Source of the DNA: Anaerolineales bacterium
Lineage (GTDB): Bacteria > Chloroflexota > Anaerolineae > JAAEKA01
Assembly (NCBI GenBank): GCA_020634615.1
Contig: JACKBI010000001.1
Location: 186,001-250,000, forward strand
DNA length: 64,000 nucleotides
Direction of reading: 5' to 3'
Each line of letters opens with the position of its first letter. The first letter of the stretch is position 1. Both the position numbers and the translations under genes were made by a program. Positions 6,607 to 15,076 of the stretch are shown in pieces. Under the pieces are notes generated by a model, which was not told the DNA's origin, made no database searches, and saw only the letters and a program-made list of their open reading frames with translations.

Positions 6607-8930
6607 CCGCATCAGACACGACCGCGCGTTCATCGTCCACCGCTGACCGTCTTTGGCGTCTTGTACCCTGGCTCTTGGTCGTGCTGTTGACGGCGCTCAA
6701 CCTGCTGCACATCGGGCGGCTTGGCCCCAACGACGACGCCTACATCACATTCCGGGTGGCGCGCAACCTGGCGCAGGGGCTGGGGCCAGTATACAACCCG
6801 GGCGAGCAAGTGCTGACTGTCACAACGCCCGGCTACGCGCTATTGTTGGCCGCTGTTTCGCCGTTGAGCAAAGATTTCGTGCTGCTGGGACTGGCGCTCA
6901 ACGGGCTGGCGTTGCTGCTCGTGGGCGCGCTGCTGATCGACCTCAGCCGGACGACACTGGCAGCGCTGGTGGCGGTGACTTTGACGCTGACCTTCCCGCT
7001 GCTGAGCGAGGCGCTGGGCATGGAGACGCCGCTTTACGTTGCCAGCATCCTGGCGGCGTTCAGCGCTTACCGGCGGGCGACCGCGCCCGCCGTTGATCCG
7101 CGTCGTGCTGAGCGCTGGCTGATGGCAACCGCCGCGGCTGCCGCGGTGGCTTTTCTGCTGCGCCCCGACGGGCTGCTGGTCGCGCTGGCGATAGGCGTGC
7201 ATTGGCAGGCGACAGCGTCATCCCGTCCCAAAACGCGCGCTATGTCGTTGAGCACGGCAGAACGCAAGGCGCTCATCGTCTTCTTCGCGCTGGTCGTGCC
7301 CTGGCTGCTCTTTGCCACGCTCTACTACGGCTCGCCCGTCCCCAACACGCTGGCGGCCAAGGCGACCCAGGCGCTGGCGCAGACCATCCCGCGCTGGGGC
7401 CAAGGACTGCTGGACGCGGCAGGCGACTGGGCGCAGCAGTTTTCCGTCGCGGCCGCGTTGGCTGTGGTCGGTCTGGCGCTGGCGCTTTGGCGGCGCGCAC
7501 CGGACCGACTGCCGCTGCTGCTGTGGGCGGCGCTGTTCGTGGCCGGGCACGTGCTGCTGGGTGTACGCAGCTATTTCTGGTACTACGTGCCGCTGGCGCC
7601 GGTGGTTGCTCTGCTGGCGGGCGACGCTGTGGCAGCCGCGGCTGACTGGCTGGCGACCCGACTGGCCGGCCGCGAGCGCGCCCGTTTGATCCGCACGCTG
7701 CTGCTGGCCGGTCTGGTCGCGCTGTCGTTGCTGCCGGCGTTTCCCGCCGCGACGACACTGGCGCAGCAGCCTGAAATGCGGAGGCGCGAGCAAGCGTATC
7801 TCCAGACCGCCGAGATGCTGCGGACGCTCTGCGCGGACGGCGATCCGGCGGTGGGCATCGCCGAGATCGGGCTGATCGGCTACATCAGCGACTGTCGCAT
7901 TGTCGACCTCGCCGGCCTCTTGCAGCGCGATGTGGCGCACCTGAAACTGGACCCGGCTGACAAGATGGCCTGGGCAATCCAGCGCTACCACCCGGAGTTG
8001 GTGGTGCTGACCGGCGGCGTCAACTACCCGTTCCAGGTCGCCGACGCGGCCTGGTTCCGTGGACGCTACGAGACCGTGGACATCGACGATCAGGCGGGCT
8101 TCCGCAGCGTCATGTACCGCAAGGCGCCCGGCCCGGCCAACCAGCGCGACCTGCCACCGGCGACCTGGCAGGGCGACAACGGCGCGGCACAGATCGACGA
8201 GACGCTGTACTTCGAGCCGGGCGCAACGGCCGTTATCACGCTGCACGTTTTCATGCCGGCCGGCAGCACGCTGGATACGTCGGTCAACGGCGCTCAGGCA
8301 AGCCAGGTGTTTTCAGCAGAGCCAGCCTGGCAGGACAGCTTCTTGCAGCCCTCGGAGCCTGACGGCGCCGTCAACCTGTCACTCGCACTGGAGTCGCGTG
8401 ACCGCCTGCCAGTTGTGGGCTGGATCGAAAGCAACGCCGTGCCATCGGTGCACTACTTCGCGCCGCGCCTCGATGCCAGCCAGCGGCCGCGGCCAACCGT
8501 ACAATTCGATCCCGGCCAGACGACCACGATCCGGCTGGCGGCTGTGGATGCTGGCCCGGCCGCGCTGGAACTGCTGCACCGCGACCGGCCCGGCGTAGCG
8601 CTGGCGATCAGCGTCGATGGCCAGCCGTTGGCCGTAGTCGGCGGGACGGATGGCTGGCGCACCGAGCGGATCGCGCTGCCAGATGACCTGCTGGCCGGCC
8701 AGCAACCGCTCACCGTCGAAATCACCAACCAGGGCGACCAGTTCGCCCGCCTCGGCTACCTGATGCTGACGCTGGGCACTGAGAAGCTGCCTGAAAAGAC
8801 TTCGGAAGTCGCCGACTGCTTGTCGCGGCTGGCCTGCAATGATTGGGACAAGCCCCGCTTGTTGAGCCGGCGACTTCCGAAGTCTGAACCGGTGACTTTC
8901 CAAACAGCCTCTGAGGCGGCGACGCCGTGA
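6603..8930 (+). CDS. GT-C type membrane glycosyltransferase-like protein (ArnT/PMT-like)
   Basis: 775 residues. One helix near residues 20-38 is followed by LGPNDDAYITFRVARNLAQG, where the acidic pair in the first loop is the typical GT-C catalytic position, then about 10 further helices to residue 390. The C-terminal half (390-770) is soluble and probably extracytoplasmic, with beta-rich segments. Such proteins use polyprenyl-phosphate sugars on the outer face of the membrane. The start overlaps the previous stop (ATGA) and the stop overlaps the next start (GTGA), indicating one operon. The last 45 codons are encoded by an inverted repeat (8796-8885), so the native C-terminus may have been extended by that element. 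Confidence 0.8.
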   Translation: MTASDTTARSSSTADRLWRLVPWLLVVLLTALNLLHIGRLGPNDDAYITFRVARNLAQGLGPVYNPGEQVLTVTTPGYALLLAAVSPLSKDFVLLGLALNGLALLLVGALLIDLSRTTLAALVAVTLTLTFPLLSEALGMETPLYVASILAAFSAYRRATAPAVDPRRAERWLMATAAAAAVAFLLRPDGLLVALAIGVHWQATASSRPKTRAMSLSTAERKALIVFFALVVPWLLFATLYYGSPVPNTLAAKATQALAQTIPRWGQGLLDAAGDWAQQFSVAAALAVVGLALALWRRAPDRLPLLLWAALFVAGHVLLGVRSYFWYYVPLAPVVALLAGDAVAAAADWLATRLAGRERARLIRTLLLAGLVALSLLPAFPAATTLAQQPEMRRREQAYLQTAEMLRTLCADGDPAVGIAEIGLIGYISDCRIVDLAGLLQRDVAHLKLDPADKMAWAIQRYHPELVVLTGGVNYPFQVADAAWFRGRYETVDIDDQAGFRSVMYRKAPGPANQRDLPPATWQGDNGAAQIDETLYFEPGATAVITLHVFMPAGSTLDTSVNGAQASQVFSAEPAWQDSFLQPSEPDGAVNLSLALESRDRLPVVGWIESNAVPSVHYFAPRLDASQRPRPTVQFDPGQTTTIRLAAVDAGPAALELLHRDRPGVALAISVDGQPLAVVGGTDGWRTERIALPDDLLAGQQPLTVEITNQGDQFARLGYLMLTLGTEKLPEKTSEVADCLSRLACNDWDKPRLLSRRLPKSEPVTFQTASEAATP
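8796..8885. repeat. Palindromic repeat with perfect 17-bp arms at the 3' end of a gene
   Basis: AGACTTCGGAAGTCGCC (8797-8813) is exactly complementary to GGCGACTTCCGAAGTCT (8869-8885). A second inner pair (CTTGTC/GACAAG) lies between. Each arm is itself nearly palindromic. Related arms occur at 52957-53040, at the other end of the window. Here the element is translated as the C-terminal tail of the GT-C protein. Confidence 0.85.
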
Positions 8931-11071
8931 CCAACGCCATCGCTCCGCCCGTCATCATCGACGTGACGCCGACTCGCGAGATTACCCCGCGCAGCCGCCG
9001 GTTGCCGCGGCTGGCAATGATCGCGATTCTGCTGGGCGGGTTCGCGCTGCGCGTCGAGCGGCTGGGCGTGCCCAGTCTCTGGCTGGACGAGATGGGGCAG
9101 ACGACGCCGGCGCTCCGCGGGCTGGGCGCGGTGATCGACGCGGCCCGGCGGCATCACGGCGCGGCCCCGCTGGACTACCTGCTGACCTGGCTGGCGCTGC
9201 ACGTCGCGCACGAGGATTTCGTAGCCCGCATGCCGGCTGCGCTGCTGGGGACGCTGACCATCGCGCTGGTCTATCTGCTGGCACGGGAGGCGTTCGCCGA
9301 ACTGGAGGGCGTACTCGCGGCGCTGTTGCTGGCCGTCGCGCCGTTGCATCTGCGCTATTCGCAGGAGGCGCGTTTCTATGCCCTGTTCACTTGCGTCGCC
9401 GTCGCCAGCACCGCTGCGCTGGTCATTGCGCTGCGTCGCGGCGACCGCCGCAGTTGGATTGCGTATGCGCTGCTGTTGATCGCGGGGTTGTATAGCCATT
9501 ACTACATGCCGCTGGTCGTGGCAGCGCAAGGAGCAGGCGTCCTGGCAGCGCGGCTGCTGCCAAGTCGGTTTCCGCTACCGCGCCGCACTTCAGCGGCGCA
9601 TGCCTTGCGCGGCTTTCTGGTGAGCTGTGCAGCGGCCGCGCTGGCTTTCCTGCCGTGGCTGTTCTTTGCCGTGCTGCAGGAGCGCCGGGTGCCACGGGGA
9701 GTCGCTCCCGAGCTGTCTTTGGACCTGATGCGCCAGATCGTCACCGGCTTGTTGTTGTCAAACCCGCCGGAGACGGTGCGCATCGAAAGCTGGCTGCCGT
9801 GGCTCTATGTGATTCTGCTTCTGGGCGGCATCGTAGCGGGGTTGGCGCGGCGGCGAACGCGGGTGGTCACGCTGTCGCTGACACTGCTTGTCCTGCTCAG
9901 TCCGCTGATGATCGTGCTGGCGCTGCGCTGGATCGAGTACTTCTTCGAGGTGCGCCAGGTCCTTTTCCTGCTGCCTTTCATGCTGATCCTGACGGCGCTC
10001 GGTGTGACCGGCGTGGCGGAAGGCGTGGGCCGGATGACGAAATCGACGCGCTGGGAAGGACGACTGTTTGCCGGAATCAGCGCGTTTCTGGCGCTGTTGC
10101 TCATCGGTCCCCTGTGGCCGGCCAGCCAGGCCGCGATCGGCATGGCGCGCGAGGACTGGCGGGGCGCGCTGCGTTTCGTGGCTGCCAGCGCCTCGCCGGA
10201 CGAGGTGATCATCATCCCTGGTCTGGGCGAGGATCGCTATCTGGGGTACTATACATTTGGCTGGCCACAGCGGCCGCGGGTGCCAGCCACGCCCGACCAG
10301 GCGTTGGCCATGGCCGCGGACGGCCGGGCTGCCTGGGTTGTCACCAACCCGCAGACGACCGTGATCACTGATCCGCTGAACACGGCTGCCAGCCTGCGGC
10401 TGAACTTCGATCCGCGGGTGACAGTGTACTATGTCCCCGGCGCTGACCTGGCGGCTGACGAGTTTGCCGGTCGCCTGGCAACCTGGGAACCGCCGGACAA
10501 CGCCGTTGCGGCGCACGAGCTTTCAGATGCGTTGCTTGCCGCCGGCCGTCCAGACGCGGCCGAGCGTGTTCTCGTGAAAGGCACAGCCGACGCGACCGAT
10601 CCACGCGCGGCGTCGCTGATGAGCACGCATCTGGGCAATCTGCGCAATGGGCAGGGCGACCAACTCGGCGCGCTGGCGGCCTGGCGCGAAGCCGTGACGC
10701 TATGGCGTGATAACAGCGAAGCACGGGTGCGGCTTGGCGAGGCGCTGCTGCTGTCCGGCGATGCAGAGTCCGCAGCGAAGGAGCTGACCGCGGCCGTGTC
10801 ACTGGCGCCCGACCACTTCTGGGCCAGACGATTCCTGGGCCAGGCATATAGTCAGCTTGACCAGCCGCGCCTGGCGGTTCAGGAGTTTGCCGCCGCGGCG
10901 GCCATCGACCCCACAGTAGCTGACACATATCTGCTGCTGGGTGACGCACGCGCGGCTGACGGTGACCGCAAGGGTGCGGCCGAAGCGTATCGCCAGTTCC
11001 TGGCGATGGCGCCCGATTCGCCGCTGGCGGCCGAAGCGCAGAGACGTCTCGATCAACTGGGACAGAGATGA
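8927..11071 (+). CDS. GT39-type membrane glycosyltransferase with C-terminal TPR domain
   Basis: 714 residues with a GTG start overlapping the previous stop by four bases. The N-terminal part (20-420) has multiple helices. It carries LWLDEMGQTTPALRG with the catalytic acidic residues in the first loop, and RYSQEARFYALFTCVA, the conserved RxxxEARxY segment of the dolichyl-phosphate-mannose-protein mannosyltransferase family. Residues about 430-540 form an extracytoplasmic linker domain, and residues 550-714 are four or so tetratricopeptide repeats (AWREAVTLWRDNSEARVRLG and similar). The enzyme probably transfers a sugar from polyprenyl phosphate outside the membrane; the TPR tail may recruit partners. 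A fusion of this kind is less usual than a bare GT39. Confidence 0.82.
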   Translation: MTNAIAPPVIIDVTPTREITPRSRRLPRLAMIAILLGGFALRVERLGVPSLWLDEMGQTTPALRGLGAVIDAARRHHGAAPLDYLLTWLALHVAHEDFVARMPAALLGTLTIALVYLLAREAFAELEGVLAALLLAVAPLHLRYSQEARFYALFTCVAVASTAALVIALRRGDRRSWIAYALLLIAGLYSHYYMPLVVAAQGAGVLAARLLPSRFPLPRRTSAAHALRGFLVSCAAAALAFLPWLFFAVLQERRVPRGVAPELSLDLMRQIVTGLLLSNPPETVRIESWLPWLYVILLLGGIVAGLARRRTRVVTLSLTLLVLLSPLMIVLALRWIEYFFEVRQVLFLLPFMLILTALGVTGVAEGVGRMTKSTRWEGRLFAGISAFLALLLIGPLWPASQAAIGMAREDWRGALRFVAASASPDEVIIIPGLGEDRYLGYYTFGWPQRPRVPATPDQALAMAADGRAAWVVTNPQTTVITDPLNTAASLRLNFDPRVTVYYVPGADLAADEFAGRLATWEPPDNAVAAHELSDALLAAGRPDAAERVLVKGTADATDPRAASLMSTHLGNLRNGQGDQLGALAAWREAVTLWRDNSEARVRLGEALLLSGDAESAAKELTAAVSLAPDHFWARRFLGQAYSQLDQPRLAVQEFAAAAAIDPTVADTYLLLGDARAADGDRKGAAEAYRQFLAMAPDSPLAAEAQRRLDQLGQR

Positions 11072-11081
11072 ACGAAGCCCT

Positions 11082-12197
11082 ATGAAGATTGCCATGTTAG
11101 GCACGCGCGGCGTGCCCGCCAGTTACAGCGGATTTGAGACGTGCGTCGAGGAACTCGGCAGCCGGCTGGTCGAGCGCGGCCACGACGTGACGGTCTACTG
11201 CCGCTCGCACCACATCACCTATGACCAGCCAACCTACCGCGGCATGCGACTGGTCAAGCTGCCGACTGTGGCCAACAAGTATCTGGACACCATCGTCCAC
11301 AGCTTCATCTCCAGTCTGCACGCGCTGCCTCGGAGCTACGATATCAGTCTCTATTTCATTGCCGGCAACAGTCTGGTGACGTGGATGCCGCGGCTGGTCG
11401 GCCAGAAGTCGCTGCTCAACGTGGACGGGCTGGATTGGAAACGCGAAAAGTGGCCGCCGCTGGCCAAGCGCTACATCCAGTTCGCCGAGCGCATGTCCAC
11501 CGTGCTGCCGGACGCCATCATCACCGACAGCCGGGTGGTGCAGCGTTACTACGAACAGGCATACGGCGCGCGGTCAACCTACATCGCCTACGGCGCAGAA
11601 CTGCCGCGCCGCGCGCCGGGCGAGACGCTGGCGCGCTTTGGACTGGAGCCGCAGCGCTACGTGCTGTTTGTCGGGCGGCTGGTGCCGGAGAACTGCGCCC
11701 ACCATCTGGTCGAAGCGTGGCGGATGCTGGACAGCGACATGAAATGCGTCGTAGTAGGCGACTCGGCCTATGCTGAGGACTACAAGGCGGAGCTGCGCGA
11801 GCTGGCAGGCGATGACCCGCGCATCGTCTTCACCGGCTATGTCTTTGGCGAGGGGTATCAGGAGTTGGGCAGCAACGCGTATGCGTATGTCCTGACCAGC
11901 GGCGTAGGTGGGACGCATCCCGCACTGGTGGAAGAAATGGCCTTCGGCAACTGCGTGGTGGTGCACAACACGCCGGAGAACCTGGAGACGATCGGCGACG
12001 CGGGCCTGTGGTATGACGGGAAGGCCGGCGCATCGTCGCTGGCGCCGGTGCTGGAGACGTTGGTGTCGGCGCCGCCGTTGGTTGAAGCGTATCGCCAGCG
12101 CGCTGCCCAGCACGCGGCTGATGTCTACAGCTGGGACGCCGTGACCGATGCGTATGAGGCGTTGTTCTGGCAGGTTCTGGATGGCGGCGCGGGCTAG
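11082..12197 (+). CDS. DUF1972/GT1-type glycosyltransferase
   Basis: 371 residues. The start at 11082 (MKIAMLGTRGVPASYSGFET) matches the DUF1972 N-terminus of the family and lies 10 bases after the previous stop. The N-terminal domain binds the acceptor, and the C-terminal GT-B half contains YVLFVGRLVPENCAHHLVEA and THPALVEEMAFGNCVVVHNTPENLE, the nucleotide-sugar site. Family members add rhamnose, fucose or similar sugars to exopolysaccharide repeat units. This is the last gene of the polysaccharide run. Its stop overlaps the stop of the convergent toxin gene by four bases, so the two transcripts must overlap. Confidence 0.88.
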   Translation: MKIAMLGTRGVPASYSGFETCVEELGSRLVERGHDVTVYCRSHHITYDQPTYRGMRLVKLPTVANKYLDTIVHSFISSLHALPRSYDISLYFIAGNSLVTWMPRLVGQKSLLNVDGLDWKREKWPPLAKRYIQFAERMSTVLPDAIITDSRVVQRYYEQAYGARSTYIAYGAELPRRAPGETLARFGLEPQRYVLFVGRLVPENCAHHLVEAWRMLDSDMKCVVVGDSAYAEDYKAELRELAGDDPRIVFTGYVFGEGYQELGSNAYAYVLTSGVGGTHPALVEEMAFGNCVVVHNTPENLETIGDAGLWYDGKAGASSLAPVLETLVSAPPLVEAYRQRAAQHAADVYSWDAVTDAYEALFWQVLDGGAG

Positions 12198-12682
12198 GTT
12201 TCGGCTTCTAACAAAGAGTTGAGGAACAAGAGGAACGCATCGACGCTGGAGAGGAAAGACTCAAGAACGGGCGGCAATTCGACTAGCAACGGCTCGATAC
12301 GTTCCCAATCCAGGTCGAATCCATAGATGTTGCGGAAGAGATGTCGAAAACGCAGGTACTCGTGCAGTGTGTGCGCCAGCTCCTGATCTAAGAAAGCAGG
12401 GCGGCGTCCCGGTATCGCTACAGACATCCGCTGCAAGAGTTGATAATGCCACGCGTCACCAGAAGGTAGACTGCCGTCGATTTCAACAGCAATTTGCTCG
12501 AACGACTTCTCGACAGTGTTGTAGAAGTCCTGAAGGACGACGCTTGCTGCACTGTTCAAGAAGAATTCAGGCTCGCTCCCGACCGACGCGATCACTTCCT
12601 CGTGATTTCTGGCAACCCGTCTTAGGTTTGACCGTACGAGTTCGAGGTCAGCAATCAGACCTGGAAGTTTGCTAGGCTGCAT
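12194..12682 (-). CDS. HepT-like (HEPN) ribonuclease toxin, variant active site
   Basis: 162 all-helical residues. They resemble the HepT-like HEPN toxins encoded with nucleotidyltransferases: an N-terminal helical bundle, an internal AWHYQLLQRMSVAIPGRRP segment and the late motif RHLFRNIYGFDLDWERIEPL. In HepT the RNase site is R-x4-6-H and the neighbouring Tyr is AMPylated by the partner. Here the motif reads R113-x4-N118-x-Y120, with Asn where His is expected, while the modified Tyr is kept. The start overlaps the end of the nucleotidyltransferase gene by 11 bases, so the pair is co-translated. Either this subfamily uses a different residue or the toxin is attenuated. Confidence 0.75.
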   Translation of the reverse strand: MQPSKLPGLIADLELVRSNLRRVARNHEEVIASVGSEPEFFLNSAASVVLQDFYNTVEKSFEQIAVEIDGSLPSGDAWHYQLLQRMSVAIPGRRPAFLDQELAHTLHEYLRFRHLFRNIYGFDLDWERIEPLLVELPPVLESFLSSVDAFLLFLNSLLEAET

Positions 12683-13055
12683 AAAGGGTCAATCCTTTGG
12701 ACAAGATATGCTGTCGAAGCGGGATCTGGGCTGTTTCCATGGCGACCAGATCGATCTCAATTCCCGGCTCGACGAGGTCATAAATTGCGGCCAACGCAGC
12801 GAAATAGTCCGCGGGAGCGAGACCTTCAACAGCCAGGTCCATGTCTGATCGGTCGTGTGCTTCCTGCGGCTGTAAGAGCGATCCAAACAGCCACACCTTG
12901 CGTACGTGATACGTTTCAGCCAGAAGATCTGCGCACAATTCGCAGGCTTGCCTTGCCTTCGTGGCGCGGTCCACTACGTGGCGATGGGATATCGCCTCCC
13001 GCTCCCGCCACGCCGCAACATATTCAGCGTAGTGATCTGTTGATTTCGTTTGCAT
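12672..13055 (-). CDS. MNT-type nucleotidyltransferase antitoxin (MntA-like)
   Basis: 127 residues. The nucleotidyltransferase signature is complete: G58-S59, then D71-x-D73 in SDMDLAV, and a third carboxylate at D102 in EIDLVAM. The N-terminal 45 residues are an added helical segment. MntA-type proteins AMPylate a tyrosine in the HepT toxin and so neutralise its RNase. The gene precedes and overlaps hepT, the usual order. A promoter 20 bases upstream (13073-13101) implies a short leader of roughly 10 bases. Confidence 0.82.
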   Translation of the reverse strand: MQTKSTDHYAEYVAAWREREAISHRHVVDRATKARQACELCADLLAETYHVRKVWLFGSLLQPQEAHDRSDMDLAVEGLAPADYFAALAAIYDLVEPGIEIDLVAMETAQIPLRQHILSKGLTLYAA

Positions 13056-13072
13056 AAGCCACCTGTATGACG

Positions 13073-13101
13073 ATTATATCATGCAGGACAGCGGTCGCCA
13101 A
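13073..13101 (-). promoter_or_regulatory. Promoter of the MntA-HepT operon
   Basis: On the minus strand, TTGGCG (13101-13096) lies 17 bases from a perfect TATAAT (13078-13073). Transcription would begin about 10 bases before the start codon at 13055. The -10 is followed by CG, as in the promoters at 39425, 43091 and 47464. Confidence 0.55.
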
Positions 13102-13133
13102 GCAGACCGCAGAAAACCACAAGGTGATACCGT

Positions 13134-14102
13134 ATGTTTTTCGACCTACCGCTGGAACAACTCTACGAATACCGCCCGGCGCGCGTTGAGCCAGACGACT
13201 TCGACGCATTCTGGGACGCAACGCTGGCCGAGGCGCGCCAGTTTCCGCTGGATTCACAGTTCGTACCCTTCGACGCCGGGCTGACACTGGTCGATGTGTT
13301 CGACGTCACGTTCAACGGCTTCGCCGGCCAGCCGATCAAAGGCTGGTTGTTGCTGCCCAGAGAGCGTTCCGGCCCGCTGCCCTGCGTCGTCGAGTTCATA
13401 GGCTACGGCGGCGGCCGCGGCCATCCGCTGGACTGGCTGACGTTCAGCGTGGCCGGCTACGCGCATCTGATCATGGACACACGCGGCCAGGGAAGTGCCT
13501 GGCGCAAGGGCGACACACCTGACATCGAGACTGACTTCAGCAACCCCCAGTATCCCGGCTTCATGACACGCGGCGTGCTGGACCCGCGCAGTTACTACTA
13601 TCGGCGCGTTTTTGTGGACGGAGTGCGCGCGGTGGAGGCGGCGCGGTCGCACCCGGCTGTCGACGCGAACCGGATCGCACTGACCGGCGGCAGCCAGGGC
13701 GGCGGGATCACGCTGGCGGTGGGCGCGCTGGCTGACGAGGTGGCCGCGGTGATGCCCGACGTGCCATTCTTGTGCCACTACCGCGTCGCGACCGAACTGG
13801 TGGACAGCGCGCCCTACAACGAGATTGTCCACTTCTGCAAGATTCACCGCGACAAGATTGAGACTGTCTTTGAAACGTTGAGCTATTTTGACGGCGTCAA
13901 CTTCGCGGCTCGCATCAAGGCGCCGGCACTCTTTTCCACCGGACTGATGGATGAGACTTGCCCGCCGCGCACCGTGTTTGCCGCGTACAATCAGATTGAA
14001 GGCCCCAAGGAAATCAAGGTCTATCCGTACAACCAACACGAAGGCGGGCAGACCGACCAGACCATCGAAAAGCTGGCTTTCCTGGCGAATCTCTGGCAAT
14101 AG
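13134..14102 (+). CDS. Acetyl xylan esterase/cephalosporin-C deacetylase family hydrolase
   Basis: 322 residues, the usual length for the AXE1 (carbohydrate esterase 7) family. The alpha/beta-hydrolase signatures are clear: YGGGRGHPLDWLTFSVAGYA (oxyanion region), DTRGQGSAW, the nucleophile elbow GGSQGGG with Ser187, Asp273 in GLMDETCPP, and His302 in NQHEGG. Family members remove acetyl groups from xylo-oligosaccharides and cephalosporin C in the cytoplasm; no signal peptide is present. The gene is monocistronic, between the toxin operon promoter (divergent) and a lipoprotein cytochrome gene. Confidence 0.9.
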   Translation: MFFDLPLEQLYEYRPARVEPDDFDAFWDATLAEARQFPLDSQFVPFDAGLTLVDVFDVTFNGFAGQPIKGWLLLPRERSGPLPCVVEFIGYGGGRGHPLDWLTFSVAGYAHLIMDTRGQGSAWRKGDTPDIETDFSNPQYPGFMTRGVLDPRSYYYRRVFVDGVRAVEAARSHPAVDANRIALTGGSQGGGITLAVGALADEVAAVMPDVPFLCHYRVATELVDSAPYNEIVHFCKIHRDKIETVFETLSYFDGVNFAARIKAPALFSTGLMDETCPPRTVFAAYNQIEGPKEIKVYPYNQHEGGQTDQTIEKLAFLANLWQ

Positions 14103-14143
14103 CACGCCAGCAGCACGCTTTCCACAGGTTCTCCACAGTGCTC

Positions 14144-14152
14144 TGGTATACT
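14144..14152 (+). promoter_or_regulatory. Possible extended -10 promoter for cytochrome c gene
   Basis: TGGTATACT gives an extended -10 (TGn plus TATACT at 14147-14152), about 50 bases before the start at 14204. No good -35 hexamer is seen at the right distance. Confidence 0.35.
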
Positions 14153-14203
14153 GAGGAATATCGGTACTTGGTTCCGGCACAGATCTACTCTGGAGACCTC
14201 ACA

Positions 14204-15076
14204 ATGACCAAAAATACTTTGTTTGCTTTGTTGACCGTTTTGGCGGTTATACTGGCTGTCGCAGCATGTGTGGCGCCGCCACCGATGACTGGCGACACTG
14301 GCGCAACCTCCGCCGCGACCCAACCTGCCAGTGTTGATGCTCAGCCGGCTGAGACAACACCGGCCGCGACCCAGACCGGCGAACGGATGGGCATGGGAAT
14401 GGGCAGGGGCGGGATGATGGCGATGCACCACGCGCCGATACCGGCCGAGTATGCCAGCCTGCAAAACCCGACTCCCGTTGACGCCGACTCGCTGGCGCGC
14501 GGCGCGGCGCTGTACGAAACCAACTGTGTGACCTGCCACGGCAACACGGGTATGGGCGACGGGCCGACCGGCGCGAGTCTTGACCCGTTGCCCGCGCCGA
14601 TTGCGCACACCAGCCAGATGCTCAGCGACGGCTACCTGTTCTGGCGCATCACCGAGGGCGGCGCAGAATTCGGCACGGCGATGCCGGTCTGGGGCGGGGC
14701 GCTGGAGCCTGAGGCGCGCTGGGATCTGATCAACTACGTGCGCAATATAGCCACTGTGTCAACCAGAGGCGGCGGGCGCGGCCCGGGGCCGATGGCTGGC
14801 GAGAGCGAGAACAGAGGCGAGATGCTGGCTGCAGCGGTTGCGCAAGGCGCCATCACTGCTGAGGACGCCGCTCTGTTCGAGCAGGTTCACGCTGTGTTGG
14901 ACGAGCATTACATGCAGGTAGGGTCAGAAATGCAGGGGATGGGTTCCGGCGGCATGATGACCATGCAGCGCGCCATGACGGGACAGGCGGTGCGCGATGG
15001 CTACATTACGCAGGCCGATTCTGACCGTTTCACCGAGATTCACGACACGCTGATCAAGGCAGGGTTGATGCAGTAG
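14204..15076 (+). CDS. Lipoprotein cytochrome c with Met/His-rich segments
   Basis: 290 residues from the ATG at 14204, preceded by GGAG. The N-terminal signal ends in the lipobox VAAC with Cys22, so the mature protein is lipid-anchored outside the membrane. One heme site is present, C108-V-T-C-H112, with the distal Met160 in GTAMPVWGG, making a standard single-domain class I cytochrome c. Before it lies a Met-rich stretch (residues 62-76, MGMGMGRGGMMAMHH), and the C-terminal 100 residues again contain Met-rich patches (GMGSGGMMTM). Such patches often bind Cu(I), so a role in electron transfer coupled to copper is possible but unproven. Its 3' end overlaps the convergent ROK kinase gene by 23 bases. 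Confidence 0.85.
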   Translation: MTKNTLFALLTVLAVILAVAACVAPPPMTGDTGATSAATQPASVDAQPAETTPAATQTGERMGMGMGRGGMMAMHHAPIPAEYASLQNPTPVDADSLARGAALYETNCVTCHGNTGMGDGPTGASLDPLPAPIAHTSQMLSDGYLFWRITEGGAEFGTAMPVWGGALEPEARWDLINYVRNIATVSTRGGGRGPGPMAGESENRGEMLAAAVAQGAITAEDAALFEQVHAVLDEHYMQVGSEMQGMGSGGMMTMQRAMTGQAVRDGYITQADSDRFTEIHDTLIKAGLMQ

